DNA of 64,000 bases from Streptomyces dangxiongensis (GCF_003675325.1 NZ_CP033073.1:3906001-3970000); one strand, 5' to 3'; counted from the stretch's first letter, positions 24,692 through 33,709 are shown. Notes: generated by a model not told the origin, from the sequence alone. Program-made: numbers and translations.

Positions 24692-26172
24692 ACAAGCCCC
24701 TGCGCCGGATCGCGCTCTTCTGCGGACTCCTCGTCCTGACCCTGCTGCTGCGGGACAACTACCTCCAGTACGTCAGGGCCGACAAGCTGAAGGACGACCC
24801 GAACAACCGCCGGGTCACGATCGCCCGCTACGCCACCCCGCGCGGCGACATCATCGTCGGCGGCGGCCCCATCACCGGATCCGCGCTGACCAGCAAGACC
24901 GGCGAGAACGACCTGAAGTACAAGCGCACCTACAAGAACGGCGCCATGTGGGCCCCGGTCACCGGGTACGCCTCGCAGGCCTTCGGTGCCACCCAGCTGG
25001 AGTCCATCGAGGACGGCATTCTCACCGGCGACGACGACCGGCTGTTCTTCCGCAAGACGCTGGACATGATCACCGGCAAGGAACAGCAGGGCGGCAACGT
25101 CGTCACCACGCTCAACGCCGCCGCGCAGAAGGCCGCGTTCGACGGTCTGCGCCACCAGGGTGGCAAGGGCGCGGTCGTCGCCCTGGAGCCGTCCACCGGC
25201 AAGATACTGGCGCTGGCCTCCTACCCGTCGTACGACCCGTCGTCCTTCGCGGGGAACACCAACGACGACGCGGCGGCCTGGAAGAAGCTCCAGAAGAAGT
25301 ACAACCCGGCCGACCCGATGCTGAACCGGGCGCTGCGCGAGACCTATCCGCCGGGCTCCACCTTCAAGGTGGTCACGGCCGCGGCGGCGCTGGAGAACGG
25401 CAAGTACACCTCGGCCGACCAGAAGACCGAATCGCCGCTGCCGTGGACCATGCCGGGCACCACCACCCAGCTGAAGAACGAGGGCAACATCCCGTGCGAG
25501 AACGCGACCATGCGGGTCGCGCTCCAGTACTCCTGCAACACCGTCTTCGGCAAGATCGGCGCCGACCTCGGCAACGACAAGATGCTCGCCGAGGCGAAGA
25601 AGTTCGGCTTCGACTCCCAGCAGTTCACCCCGGTGCGGTCCAGCGCCTCGGTGTTCTCCGACGACATGAACGCGTCGCAGACCGCGCTGTCCTCCATCGG
25701 CCAGTACAACACCGCGACCACCCCGCTCCAGATGGCCATGGTCGCCTCGGCGGTCGCCAACGACGGCAAGCTGATGAAGCCGTACATGGTCGACTCGTTG
25801 CAGTCCCCTTACCTGGACCCGGTCGCCAAGACCCAGCCGGAGGAGCTGAGCCGCCCGCTGTCGCCCGAGAACGCGCAGATCCTCCAGTCGATGATGGAGA
25901 CGGTCGTCGAGAAGGGCACCGGTACCCGCGCGAAGATCGACGGGGCGGTCGTCGGCGGCAAGACCGGTACCGCCCAGCACGGTGTGGAGAACAGCGAGAA
26001 CCCGTACGCGTGGTTCATCTCCTACGCCAAGCTGAGCGACCACAGCAGCCCGGTCGCCGTGGCCGTGGTCATCGAGGACGAGGGTGCCAACCGCGACGAC
26101 ATCTCCGGCGGCGGCCTGGCCGCGCCGATCGCGAAGGACGTCATGAAGGCGGTCATCAACTCCAAGAAGTGA
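24688..26172 (+). CDS. pbpA: Class B penicillin-binding protein (transpeptidase)
   Basis: This bPBP of 494 aa has a short cytoplasmic start and one membrane helix (IALFCGLLVLTLLLRDNY). A dimerisation domain (about 40-150) follows, then the transpeptidase domain. Active-site motifs are STFK in PPGSTFKVVTAAAALENG (about 228), SCN in YSCNTVFGKIG (about 281) and KTGT in VVGGKTGTAQH (about 425). It pairs with the SEDS protein encoded directly upstream (4-base overlap) and cross-links peptidoglycan outside the membrane. Confidence 0.95.
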   Translation: MNKPLRRIALFCGLLVLTLLLRDNYLQYVRADKLKDDPNNRRVTIARYATPRGDIIVGGGPITGSALTSKTGENDLKYKRTYKNGAMWAPVTGYASQAFGATQLESIEDGILTGDDDRLFFRKTLDMITGKEQQGGNVVTTLNAAAQKAAFDGLRHQGGKGAVVALEPSTGKILALASYPSYDPSSFAGNTNDDAAAWKKLQKKYNPADPMLNRALRETYPPGSTFKVVTAAAALENGKYTSADQKTESPLPWTMPGTTTQLKNEGNIPCENATMRVALQYSCNTVFGKIGADLGNDKMLAEAKKFGFDSQQFTPVRSSASVFSDDMNASQTALSSIGQYNTATTPLQMAMVASAVANDGKLMKPYMVDSLQSPYLDPVAKTQPEELSRPLSPENAQILQSMMETVVEKGTGTRAKIDGAVVGGKTGTAQHGVENSENPYAWFISYAKLSDHSSPVAVAVVIEDEGANRDDISGGGLAAPIAKDVMKAVINSKK

Positions 26173-26219
26173 GCGTCCCGGTCACCGCCGAGTGACGCCG
26201 CTCACACCGCCCTCGCATC

Positions 26220-26251
26220 ACCGCACGTTGCGGTCCCGGTCCTGTACCGGG
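26220..26251 (+). promoter_or_regulatory. Two adjacent small inverted repeats between pbpA and pknB
   Basis: ACCGCA-CGT-TGCGGT (26220-26234) is followed directly by CCCGGT-cctgt-ACCGGG (26235-26251). They lie in the 195-base gap before pknB and could be an attenuator, a terminator for pbpA or an operator for an internal pknB promoter. Confidence 0.45.
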
Positions 26252-26367
26252 TTACGGGCTTGGCCAGGTCACACAGAGCGAGCCGGGTACGGTAGGCCCG
26301 GACGGCAGCCTCCGGCCGCACACAGAGGTGCGCGGCCGGGACCCACGGAGAGGGCTGGTAGGTAGCT

Positions 26368-28389
26368 ATGGAAGAGCCGCGTCGCCTCGGCGGCCGGTAC
26401 GAGCTGGGCCAGGTGCTCGGCCGCGGTGGCATGGCGGAGGTCTACCTCGCGCATGACACCCGCCTCGGCCGCACCGTGGCGGTGAAGACGCTGCGCGCGG
26501 ATCTCGCGCGTGATCCGTCCTTCCAGGCCCGGTTCCGCCGGGAGGCCCAGTCGGCCGCCTCGCTCAACCATCCCGCGATCGTCGCGGTCTACGACACGGG
26601 CGAGGACTACATCGACGGGGTCTCCATCCCGTACATCGTGATGGAGTACGTCGACGGTTCCACGCTCCGCGAGCTGCTGCACTCCGGCCGCAAGCTGCTG
26701 CCCGAGCGTGCGATGGAGATGACCATCGGCATCCTCCAGGGCCTGGAGTACGCGCACCGCAGCGGCATCGTGCACCGGGACATCAAGCCGGCCAACGTCA
26801 TGCTGACCCGCAACGGCCAGGTCAAGGTCATGGACTTCGGCATCGCCCGCGCCATGGGCGACTCCGGGATGACCATGACCCAGACGGCCGCGGTGATCGG
26901 CACGGCCCAGTACCTCTCGCCGGAGCAGGCCAAGGGCGAGCAGGTCGACGCCCGGTCCGACCTTTATTCGACCGGGTGTCTCCTCTACGAGCTGCTGACG
27001 GTACGGCCGCCCTTCGTGGGCGACTCCCCCGTGGCCGTCGCCTACCAGCACGTGCGCGAGGAACCCCAGGCTCCCTCGGTCTTCGACCCCGAGATCACCC
27101 CCGAGATGGACGCCATCGTCCTGAAGGCGCTGGTCAAGGACCCTGACTACCGCTACCAGTCGGCCGACGAGATGCGCGCCGACATCGAGGCGTGCCTGGA
27201 CGGCCAGCCGGTCGCGGCCACGGCCGCGATGGGCGCGGTGGGCTACGGCGGCTACCCCGACGATCAGGCGACGACGGCCCTGCGGTCGGACGCGGGCGCG
27301 GGCGCGACCAGCATGCTCCCGCCCATGAAACCCGACGAGGGCGGCTACGGCTACGACGACCGCCCGGACCGCCGCCGCCAGCAGAAGAAGTCCCACACCT
27401 CCACGATCCTGCTGGTGGTGGCGGGCCTGCTGGTGCTGGTCGGCGCGATCCTGATCAGCAAGTGGGCCTTCACCGGCGGGGGTTCGGGCGACGACAAGGT
27501 GACCGTACCGACGTTCGTGGGCCAATCGGAGAAGAGGGCCCGGAAGCTGGCCGACAACGCCGGCCTCCAGGTCTCGGTCACCAGGAAGTCCTGCGACGAC
27601 CAGGCCACGGGCAACGTGTGCACCCAGAACCCGGATCCGGATGAGAAGGTCGCCAAGGACTCCACGGTCACCCTGGTGATCTCCACGGGTGCGCCGAAGG
27701 TGACCGTGCCGGACGTGCGCGGCGCCCAGTACGACCAGGCGGAGGCCGAACTCAAGTCCAAGGGGTTCGACGTCGAGAAGAGCACCCAGGTGTCGACCCG
27801 CACGCCCGGTGTCGTCATCACCCAGGACCCGGCGGGCGGCACCAGCAAGGAGAAGGGCACCACGATCACGCTCACGGTCGCCAAGGCCGAGGAGAAGATC
27901 ACCGTGCCCGACGTCACCGGGAGGTCCTGTGACGAGGCGAAGGCCGAACTCCAGGCCAAGGGGCTCGCGCCGACCTGCAACGACACTCAGGTCAGCGACC
28001 CCGCCCAGAACGGCAAGGTGCAGAACACCAACCCGGCGGCGGGCCAGCAGGTCGTGAAGAACACCAATGTGGTGATCAACGTCGGCAAGGCGCAGGAACA
28101 GCCGAAGACGCAGGTCCCGGACGTCCGGGGCCGTACGGTCGCCGTGGCCAGGCAGTTGCTGAACGCCGCGGGCTTCACGAACATCCAGTTCGCGAACGGC
28201 AGTGACGGCAGCGACACCGCGATCGTCGCCGCCCAGGACCCGAAGCAGAACGACCAGGTCGACGACCCGGCGGGCACCACCGTCACCCTGACGACCCTGG
28301 GCTTCGGGAACAACAACGGCGGCGGGAACGGCAACGGCAACGGCGGCGGCAACGGCGGCACGAACTTCTTCGGCGGCACCACCGGCTGA
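26368..28389 (+). CDS. pknB: PknB-type Ser/Thr kinase with four PASTA domains
   Basis: This membrane receptor kinase has 673 aa. The kinase domain (about 8-270) has the Gly-rich loop LGRGGMAEVYLAHD, the Lys in VAVKTLR, HRDIKPANVM, DFGIA, and an activation loop with clustered Thr (MTMTQTAAVIGTAQ). A juxtamembrane region and one helix (TILLVVAGLLVLVGAILI, about 344-361) follow. Four extracellular PASTA repeats begin VTVPTFVG, VTVPDVRG, ITVPDVTG and TQVPDVRG; these bind muropeptides or lipid II in homologues. The tail is Asn/Gly-rich. The family coordinates wall growth by phosphorylating FHA and wall-synthesis proteins encoded just upstream. Confidence 0.97.
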   Translation: MEEPRRLGGRYELGQVLGRGGMAEVYLAHDTRLGRTVAVKTLRADLARDPSFQARFRREAQSAASLNHPAIVAVYDTGEDYIDGVSIPYIVMEYVDGSTLRELLHSGRKLLPERAMEMTIGILQGLEYAHRSGIVHRDIKPANVMLTRNGQVKVMDFGIARAMGDSGMTMTQTAAVIGTAQYLSPEQAKGEQVDARSDLYSTGCLLYELLTVRPPFVGDSPVAVAYQHVREEPQAPSVFDPEITPEMDAIVLKALVKDPDYRYQSADEMRADIEACLDGQPVAATAAMGAVGYGGYPDDQATTALRSDAGAGATSMLPPMKPDEGGYGYDDRPDRRRQQKKSHTSTILLVVAGLLVLVGAILISKWAFTGGGSGDDKVTVPTFVGQSEKRARKLADNAGLQVSVTRKSCDDQATGNVCTQNPDPDEKVAKDSTVTLVISTGAPKVTVPDVRGAQYDQAEAELKSKGFDVEKSTQVSTRTPGVVITQDPAGGTSKEKGTTITLTVAKAEEKITVPDVTGRSCDEAKAELQAKGLAPTCNDTQVSDPAQNGKVQNTNPAAGQQVVKNTNVVINVGKAQEQPKTQVPDVRGRTVAVARQLLNAAGFTNIQFANGSDGSDTAIVAAQDPKQNDQVDDPAGTTVTLTTLGFGNNNGGGNGNGNGGGNGGTNFFGGTTG

Positions 28390-28404
28390 CGCCCCGCGCT
28401 CGCA

Positions 28405-28442
28405 CGTGGGCCCCTGCCGGGACATCCCGGCAGGGGCCCACG
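28405..28442 (+). terminator. Strong terminator after pknB
   Basis: A 17-bp perfect stem (28405-28421 with 28426-28442, arms starting CGTGGGCCCCTGCC) and a 4-base loop. It lies 15 bases after the pknB stop and ends the fhaA-pknB operon. It may also serve the converging sortase operon. Confidence 0.88.
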
Positions 28443-28498
28443 CCGTTCCCGGCGTCCCATGAGCGGCGCGCCGGCACGATGCCGGCTGCGCGGTTCCG

Positions 28499-29257
28499 TC
28501 AGCGCAGTTCCGCCGGCGGGGTCCGCCGGGCGTCGACCTTCTGCACGCGGACCAGTTCGCCCCAGACGACGTAGCGGTAGCGGGAGGTGTAGACGGGGGT
28601 GCAGGTCGTCAGGGTGATGTAGTGGCCGGGCTTCTTCCGGCCGGACTCCCTGGGGACGGACGACAGGACCCTGACGTTGTACTTCGAGGTCTCGGGGAGG
28701 ACCGAGTAGACCTTGTAGACGTACCAGTCGTCCCGGGTCTCGAAGACGATCGGGTCGCCCTCGCGCAGCTTGTCGATGTTGTGGAACTTCGCGCCGTGGC
28801 CGTCGCGGTGGGCGGCGAGGGCGAAGTTGCCGGCCTTGCCGGTGCTGGGCAGCGAGGACCTGACCGGGTCCGTGTAGTAGCCGGCGACGCCGTCGTTGAG
28901 GACGTCCGTGCCCGTGCCCTTCTCGACCAGCACCTCACCGTTCTTCATCGCCGGCACGTGCAGGAAGCCGATGCCGTCCTTGGTGTCGAGCGCGCCCGGG
29001 CCGGTCTCCTCCTGCTGCGCCCAGTGCTCGCGGACCCGGTCGGCCTGCCGGTCCGCCTTGCGGTCCGCTATGACGTTGGTCCACCACAGCGAGTAGACGA
29101 CGAACAGGCCGAGCAGCACGCCTGCCGTGATGAGGAGTTCACCGAAGACGCTGACCGCCGTCGCGATCCGGCCGGGGCGCCGACCGCGCGCAGTCGGATC
29201 CGGGTCCGGTTCGGACGCGTCCGTGGTGTCTTCGGTCTCGTCGGTGGTCGCTGCCAC
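28499..29257 (-). CDS. srtE2: Class E sortase (SrtE2-like)
   Basis: This membrane-bound transpeptidase of 252 aa anchors LAxTG-type surface proteins such as long chaplins. An acidic cytoplasmic N-terminus (ATTDETEDTTDASEPDPDP) is followed by one helix (ELLITAGVLLGLFVVYSLWW, about 39-58). The sortase barrel has catalytic His in LAAHRDGHG, Cys in YITLTTCTP and Arg in SRYRYVVWG. It lies 28 bases downstream of a second class E sortase gene on the same strand. The two are commonly paired in Streptomyces and partly redundant in aerial-hypha formation. Confidence 0.93.
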   Translation of the reverse strand: MAATTDETEDTTDASEPDPDPTARGRRPGRIATAVSVFGELLITAGVLLGLFVVYSLWWTNVIADRKADRQADRVREHWAQQEETGPGALDTKDGIGFLHVPAMKNGEVLVEKGTGTDVLNDGVAGYYTDPVRSSLPSTGKAGNFALAAHRDGHGAKFHNIDKLREGDPIVFETRDDWYVYKVYSVLPETSKYNVRVLSSVPRESGRKKPGHYITLTTCTPVYTSRYRYVVWGELVRVQKVDARRTPPAELR

Positions 29258-29285
29258 AGTTCTCTCTGCCCTTACTCGGTGAGCC

Positions 29286-30404
29286 CTACTCGATGAGCGC
29301 GTCCGGCTTGCCCTTGCTCCGCGGGCGTTCCTCGACCATCTTGCCCCAGACGATCAGCCGGTACCTGCTGGTGAACTCCGGCGTGCAGGTGGTGAGGGTG
29401 ATGTAGCGGCCGGGCCCGGTGAACCCCGAGCCCGGCGGGACGGGGTCCAGCACGCTCGTGTTGGACGGGGGGGTCACCGGAAGCATCGAGGTCACCTTGT
29501 ACACGAAGTACGTGTCCTGCGTCTCGACCACGACCGCGTCGCCGGCCTTGAGCCGGTTGATGTACCGGAACGGCTCACCGTGGGTGTTGCGGTGCGCGGC
29601 GAGACCGAAGTTGCCGGTCCGGGCGTCGGGCATCGCCGTCCTGAGCGCACTCCGGCCGCCGTAGTGCCCGACCATGCCCTTGTCGAGGACCTTCTTGTTG
29701 CTGACGCCCTCCGCGATGGGCGCGACCACGTCGAGGGTGGGGATGTGCAGGATGGCGAAACCCTGGCCCGGTTCGAAGACGCCCGGCTTGCGCCTGCCGC
29801 TGGCCCAGTCGTCCTGGAGCTGGTGCGTCTCGCTGCCGGCCTGCGCGTGCGCGCGGACGTTGGTCCACCAGAGCTGGTAGGTGACGAACAGCAGCATCAG
29901 CACGCCGGTGGTGATGAAGACCTCGCCGACGGCGCGGCTCACGAAGACGGCCGGGCCCGGCTTGCGCAGTTTCGCCTGCCGCCGGGCCTCCACCCGGGAC
30001 TGCGGGCGCCCCGCGACCGGCTCCGCCGACGGCGGAGCCTCCGTCCCCCTCGCCCCGCCGTGGCGCCCGCCGCGGCGCTTGGCGGCCTTTCTGCGGGCCG
30101 CCCGGCCGCCCGGTGTGACTCCGGTTGCGGAAGGGGCCGGGGAGGCAGCAGGCGGACGCACGGGCGCGTTCTGCGGGCCGGTGCCCCCCGGTACCGGGAT
30201 CCGCAGCGCCATCGTCTCCTCGTCGGCGGGAGGTGACGGCGCCATGAGGTGCTCGCCCCGCGCCGGGCCCGCCTCCGTCAGCCGGGGCATCGGGGCCGTC
30301 GGCGGATCCTCCCGGCGTCCCGTGTGCGGCCGCGCACCGCCGGAGGACTCGTACGGCCTGCCGCCGCCGTACAGATCCTCGCGCTCGGGGCGCAGCGCGG
30401 TCAC
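29286..30404 (-). CDS. srtE1: Class E sortase with long N-terminal region (SrtE1-like)
   Basis: This is the second class E sortase, about 372 aa. The extra-long N-terminal cytoplasmic region (about 145 residues) is Pro/Arg-rich and disordered (ending RVEARRQAKLRKPG). One membrane helix is seen (VFITTGVLMLLFVTYQLWW). The catalytic residues are in LAAHRNTHGE, TLTTCTPEF and SRYRLIVWG. GTG 30404 overlaps the pabA stop as GTGA. Codons farther upstream in this frame belong to the pabA shadow. The region GRAARRKAAKRRGGRHGG is highly basic. It probably attaches the same LAxTG-type substrates as srtE2. Confidence 0.92.
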   Translation of the reverse strand: MTALRPEREDLYGGGRPYESSGGARPHTGRREDPPTAPMPRLTEAGPARGEHLMAPSPPADEETMALRIPVPGGTGPQNAPVRPPAASPAPSATGVTPGGRAARRKAAKRRGGRHGGARGTEAPPSAEPVAGRPQSRVEARRQAKLRKPGPAVFVSRAVGEVFITTGVLMLLFVTYQLWWTNVRAHAQAGSETHQLQDDWASGRRKPGVFEPGQGFAILHIPTLDVVAPIAEGVSNKKVLDKGMVGHYGGRSALRTAMPDARTGNFGLAAHRNTHGEPFRYINRLKAGDAVVVETQDTYFVYKVTSMLPVTPPSNTSVLDPVPPGSGFTGPGRYITLTTCTPEFTSRYRLIVWGKMVEERPRSKGKPDALIE

Positions 30405-31039
30405 GCCGTGGCCCTGCCCACCACCGGGGCGAGCCCCGCCGATCTCGCCACGGCGCCCTGGTCGCCGCACTCGGCGAGCCAGTTGGCCAGCATCCGGTGG
30501 CCGTGCTCGGTCAGCACCGACTCGGGATGGAACTGCACGCCCTCCACCGGGAGTTCGCGGTGGCGCAGGCCCATGATGATGCCGTCGTGCGTGCGGGCCG
30601 TCACCTCCAGCTCGGCCGGGACGGTCGCCGGCTCGGCGGCCAGAGAGTGGTAGCGGGTCGCCGTGAAGGGGGAGGGCAGGCCCGCGAAGACGCCCTTGCC
30701 CCCGTGCTCGACCGGCGAGGTCTTGCCGTGCAGCAGCTCGGGCGCCCGGTCGACCACGCCGCCGTACGCCACCTGCATGGACTGCATGCCGAGGCAGACG
30801 CCGAAGACCGGTACGCCGGTCGAGGCGCAGTGGCGGACCATGTCCACGCACACGCCGGCCTGCTGCGGCGTCCCGGGTCCGGGCGAGAGCAGCACGCCGT
30901 CGAAGCCGTCCTGGGCGTGCGCGGTCGACACCTCGTCGTTGCGCAGCACCTCGCACTCGGCGCCGAGCTGGTACAGGTACTGGACGAGGTTGAAGACGAA
31001 GCTGTCGTAGTTGTCGACGACGAGAATCCGCGCGCTCAC
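30401..31039 (-). CDS. pabA: Glutamine amidotransferase, PabA/TrpG type
   Basis: This is the glutaminase component of aminodeoxychorismate (or anthranilate) synthase, 212 aa. VVDNYDSFVFNLVQYLYQLG opens the protein. The nucleophile block is VFGVCLGMQSMQVAYGG (Cys near 79), and the Glu/His pair lies in VEGVQFHPESVL (about 168). The start is GTG 31039, overlapping the micro-protein stop as GTGA. No synthase (PabB/TrpE) gene is adjacent, so the partner is elsewhere. Its place in a chain with sortases is a conserved Streptomyces arrangement without an obvious functional link. Confidence 0.93.
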   Translation of the reverse strand: MSARILVVDNYDSFVFNLVQYLYQLGAECEVLRNDEVSTAHAQDGFDGVLLSPGPGTPQQAGVCVDMVRHCASTGVPVFGVCLGMQSMQVAYGGVVDRAPELLHGKTSPVEHGGKGVFAGLPSPFTATRYHSLAAEPATVPAELEVTARTHDGIIMGLRHRELPVEGVQFHPESVLTEHGHRMLANWLAECGDQGAVARSAGLAPVVGRATA

Positions 31040-31197
31040 TGGTTGTCCACCGTCACATCGTTGAAGGGCAGCAGCGGCTCGGCCCACGGGAAGACGTACT
31101 GGAACAGGACGTAGACCACGGCCAGGACCAGTACGAGCGAGACGAACGCCCTCACCCACGCGTTGCCCGGCAGATGCCGCCAGATCCAGCCGTACAT
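31036..31197 (-). CDS. 53-residue single-pass membrane protein upstream of pabA
   Basis: A short gene starts MYGWIWRHLPGNAWVRAF, has one membrane helix (FVSLVLVLAVVYVLFQYVF, about 18-36) and ends PFNDVTVDNQ. AGGGGAC lies just before the ATG and the stop overlaps the pabA GTG as GTGA. The orientation suggests N-in with a short extracellular acidic tail. It is probably the first gene of a transcript with pabA, srtE1 and srtE2. Function unknown. The real-gene evidence is the ribosome site, coupling and clear helix. Confidence 0.85.
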   Translation of the reverse strand: MYGWIWRHLPGNAWVRAFVSLVLVLAVVYVLFQYVFPWAEPLLPFNDVTVDNQ

Positions 31198-31346
31198 GCC
31201 GTCCCCTGCCGTCCTTCCGTGTTCCCTACGGCACCAGACCCACGCCGTACGTCACCAGACTAGCGGCGCGGCGCCCCCGGTTCTCCTGCCTCCGCGGAGC
31301 CGGTGCCGTCCGGGGCGCGCACGCCGGGGTTGTGCGCGCGGGCCGG

Positions 31347-32135
31347 TCACCCCACGGGCTTGGCGTAGTGCAGGTCCACCGTGCCGGAGTAGCCGGGAAG
31401 GGTCACCGTGCCCTCGTCGGCGACTTTCCAGCCGAGGCCGTAGACGTTGACGTACACCATGTAGGTCTGGATCGCCTTGCTCGCCGCGAGCGCCTCCTTC
31501 AGCCGCCCCGGGTCCCCGACCGCCGTGATCCTGTACGGCGGCGAGTAGACGCGGCCCTGGAGGATCAGGGTGTTGCCGACGCAGCGCACCGCGCTGGTGG
31601 AGATCAGCCGCTGGTCCATGACCTTGATGCCCCGGGCGCCGCCCTGCCACAGCGCGTTGACGACGGCCTGGAGGTCCTGCTGGTGGATCACCAGGTAGTC
31701 GGGCTGGGGCTCGGGATAGCCGGGGAGCTTGGCAGTGGCGTTGGGCGGGGCGTCGTTCAGGGTGACGGTGACGGCCTTGCCGGTGAGCCCGCGGGTGCCC
31801 GCTTCGTTCTCCAGGGCACCGAGCTTCTCGTCCTCGGCCCTGGTGCTGCCGTCGTCGCTCTCGGCCAGCGACTCCACTCCGGCGCGCAGGGCCGCGTCGG
31901 ACTCGTCCAGCCCCTTGTTCTTGCGGCTGCGCTGCTGGATCAGGTCGGACAGCTTCAGCAGGGAGCCGTCCTGCCGGATGTCGGTGCCCCGGGCGGTGTC
32001 GAAGCTGGTGAAGAAGATGAGCCCGGCGAGGGCGAAGACGGCCGCCGTGAGGATCCGCACGGGCCGGGGGCGCGGCCGGCGGGCCGGGCCGGAGTCCGTT
32101 GATCCCGTCCCGGGAAAGTCGGCAGAATTGCTCAA
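31347..32135 (-). CDS. DUF881-family membrane protein
   Basis: This protein of 262 aa has one N-terminal membrane helix ([20 protein letters not shown], about 26-45) and a helical stalk ([19 protein letters not shown]). The extracellular DUF881 domain includes [32 protein letters not shown] and [20 protein letters not shown]. The family is related to septum- or sporulation-linked proteins such as B. subtilis YlxW/YlxX. The start is TTG, supported by GGAGATAAGG directly upstream; no nearby ATG or GTG gives this N-terminus. It is divergent from crgA, a division regulator, which supports a division or wall role. Confidence 0.88.
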   Translation of the reverse strand: MSNSADFPGTGSTDSGPARRPRPRPVRILTAAVFALAGLIFFTSFDTARGTDIRQDGSLLKLSDLIQQRSRKNKGLDESDAALRAGVESLAESDDGSTRAEDEKLGALENEAGTRGLTGKAVTVTLNDAPPNATAKLPGYPEPQPDYLVIHQQDLQAVVNALWQGGARGIKVMDQRLISTSAVRCVGNTLILQGRVYSPPYRITAVGDPGRLKEALAASKAIQTYMVYVNVYGLGWKVADEGTVTLPGYSGTVDLHYAKPVG

Positions 32136-32287
32136 CGTACCCTTATCTCCTTCGGCGCCACGGAAGCACTACGCTAACGGACGCCCGGGGGAGCACACAG
32201 AGTCGTCATGTCGGCCCCTTGTACGCTGCCCCGAGCCCGACCCAGTTCCCTGCGCGGCCACGCAGCGCATCGACAGGAGAGTCCCTC

Positions 32288-32542
32288 GTGCCGAAGTCAC
32301 GTATCCGCAAGAAGGCCGACTACACGCCGCCCGCGGCGAAGCAGGCGCAGGCCATCAAGCTCACCAACCGTGCCTGGGTCGCACCGGTCATGCTGGCCAT
32401 GTTCCTGATCGGTCTGGCCTGGATCGTCGTCTTCTACGTGACCGACGGATCGCTGCCGATCGACAGCCTGGACAACTGGAACATCGTGGTCGGTTTCGGC
32501 TTCATCGCCGCCGGCTTCGGCGTCTCCACGCAGTGGAAGTAG
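32288..32542 (+). CDS. crgA: CrgA, septation regulator
   Basis: This 84-residue protein has a basic N-terminus ([14 protein letters not shown]) and two membrane helices ([20 protein letters not shown] and [16 protein letters not shown]). CrgA inhibits premature Z-ring formation in Streptomyces aerial hyphae and interacts with divisome proteins in mycobacteria. The start is GTG with AGGAGAG 8-14 bases upstream. It stands alone, divergent from the DUF881 gene, and is followed by a DnaA-box cluster. Confidence 0.96.
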   Translation: MPKSRIRKKADYTPPAAKQAQAIKLTNRAWVAPVMLAMFLIGLAWIVVFYVTDGSLPIDSLDNWNIVVGFGFIAAGFGVSTQWK

Positions 32543-32580
32543 CGGCGGGCCGCCTCCGGGTGGCGTAGCTCTGCCCAGGG

Positions 32581-32793
32581 CTATCCACTGAGTTATCCAC
32601 AACTGTTTTCCACAGTGGGGAAAAAGAACGACGATCTGTGGATAACCCGTCGCGTGTTGACGCCGGTGTGACTGGCGGACGGCCCGCCACACATACGTTC
32701 GCCCCCTGCCCACCTGCGGAAACACATCCGAGCGGCAGGGGGCACAGTCGTGCCCGCACAGCGTGCACAACACTCGCCACCCTCTGTGGACAA
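32581..32793. promoter_or_regulatory. DnaA-box cluster between crgA and the rhomboid gene
   Basis: Five 9-mers fit the Streptomyces DnaA box: CTATCCACT 32581-32589, TTATCCACA 32593-32601 and TTTTCCACA 32606-32614 in one orientation, then TGTGGATAA 32637-32645 and TGTGGACAA 32785-32793 in the other. The first three start 12-13 bases apart, close to one or just over one helical turn. The stretch is unusually AT-rich for this genome (GGGGAAAAAGAACG between boxes). It lies about 24 kb from oriC. DnaA-box clusters flanking oriC that titrate DnaA are known in S. coelicolor (called H69, H24 and D78); this may correspond to one of them. Confidence 0.82.
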
Positions 32794-32824
32794 CGGTTCG
32801 GTAGCCGGGTGTTCGCAGGCCCGG

Positions 32825-33709
32825 TCAGGTGAGCTGAGCGGTCCTGACCAGTGCCACGGCCACCGTCACGACGAGGACGGCGGCACAGGTGCCGTACTGC
32901 ACCAGCGACCGCTTCTCCCGTGGGGCGTGCACCATCGCGAAGCCCGTCACGACCCCGGCGACCAGGCCGCCGATGTGCGCCTCCCAGGCGATGTTGCTGA
33001 ACCGGAACGTGAAGAACAGGTTGATCACCAGCATCGCGATGACCGGACGCATGTCGTAGTTCAGCCGGCGCATCAGCACGGCGGTGGCGCCGAAGAGACC
33101 GAAGATCGCACCGGAGGCGCCCAGCGAGGCGGTCGTAGGGGAGGCGATCAGGTAGGTGAGCGCGCCGCCGGCCAGCCCGGAGACGAAGTACACCGCAAGA
33201 TAGCGGGCCCGGCCGAGGGCCGCTTCGAGCGGACCGCCCACCCACCACAGGCTCAGCATGTTGAAGCCGATGTGCCAGTACTCCTCGTGCGCGAACATCG
33301 ACGTCACGAAGCGGTACCACTCGCCGTCCGCGACCCCCGTGGTCGGCGTGAACGGTCTGGGGGGCCACTGGCCGATGAGGACCAGGTGCTCCAGCAGGGA
33401 CCGGTCGGCCTGGACGGCGATGAACACCGCGAGGTTGATCCCGATGAGGATCTTGGTGAGCAGCCGGGGATCGGACGTGACCGTGCCGCCCGCGAGCGTC
33501 CGCGGCCGGGACGCCTGCGGCGCGTGCCCCGTACCCGAACCGCCGCGGACGCAGTCCGGGCACTGGAAGCCGACCGAGGCGCTGACCATGCACTCCGGGC
33601 AGATGGGGCGTTCGCACCGGGTGCAGCGCACGCCGGTCTCGCGGTCCGGGTGCCGGAAGCACACGGGCGCGCTCCCGGCGTCCTGTGCGCTGCCTGCGGC
33701 CTGCTCCAT
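32825..33709 (-). CDS. Rhomboid-family intramembrane serine protease with N-terminal zinc finger
   Basis: This protein of 294 aa starts with a cytoplasmic B-box-like zinc finger in which the metal ligands are CFRHPD, CTRCERPICPEC and CPDC (about 17-53). Rhomboid membrane helices start at ILIGINLAVFIAVQ. The catalytic Ser is in SLGASGAIFGLFG (about 197) and the catalytic His in EAHIGGLVAG (about 248). HIGFNML is the conserved loop 1-helix 2 motif. Substrates are unknown. Its stop lies 32 bases from the last DnaA box of the crgA cluster. Confidence 0.93.
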   Translation of the reverse strand: MEQAAGSAQDAGSAPVCFRHPDRETGVRCTRCERPICPECMVSASVGFQCPDCVRGGSGTGHAPQASRPRTLAGGTVTSDPRLLTKILIGINLAVFIAVQADRSLLEHLVLIGQWPPRPFTPTTGVADGEWYRFVTSMFAHEEYWHIGFNMLSLWWVGGPLEAALGRARYLAVYFVSGLAGGALTYLIASPTTASLGASGAIFGLFGATAVLMRRLNYDMRPVIAMLVINLFFTFRFSNIAWEAHIGGLVAGVVTGFAMVHAPREKRSLVQYGTCAAVLVVTVAVALVRTAQLT

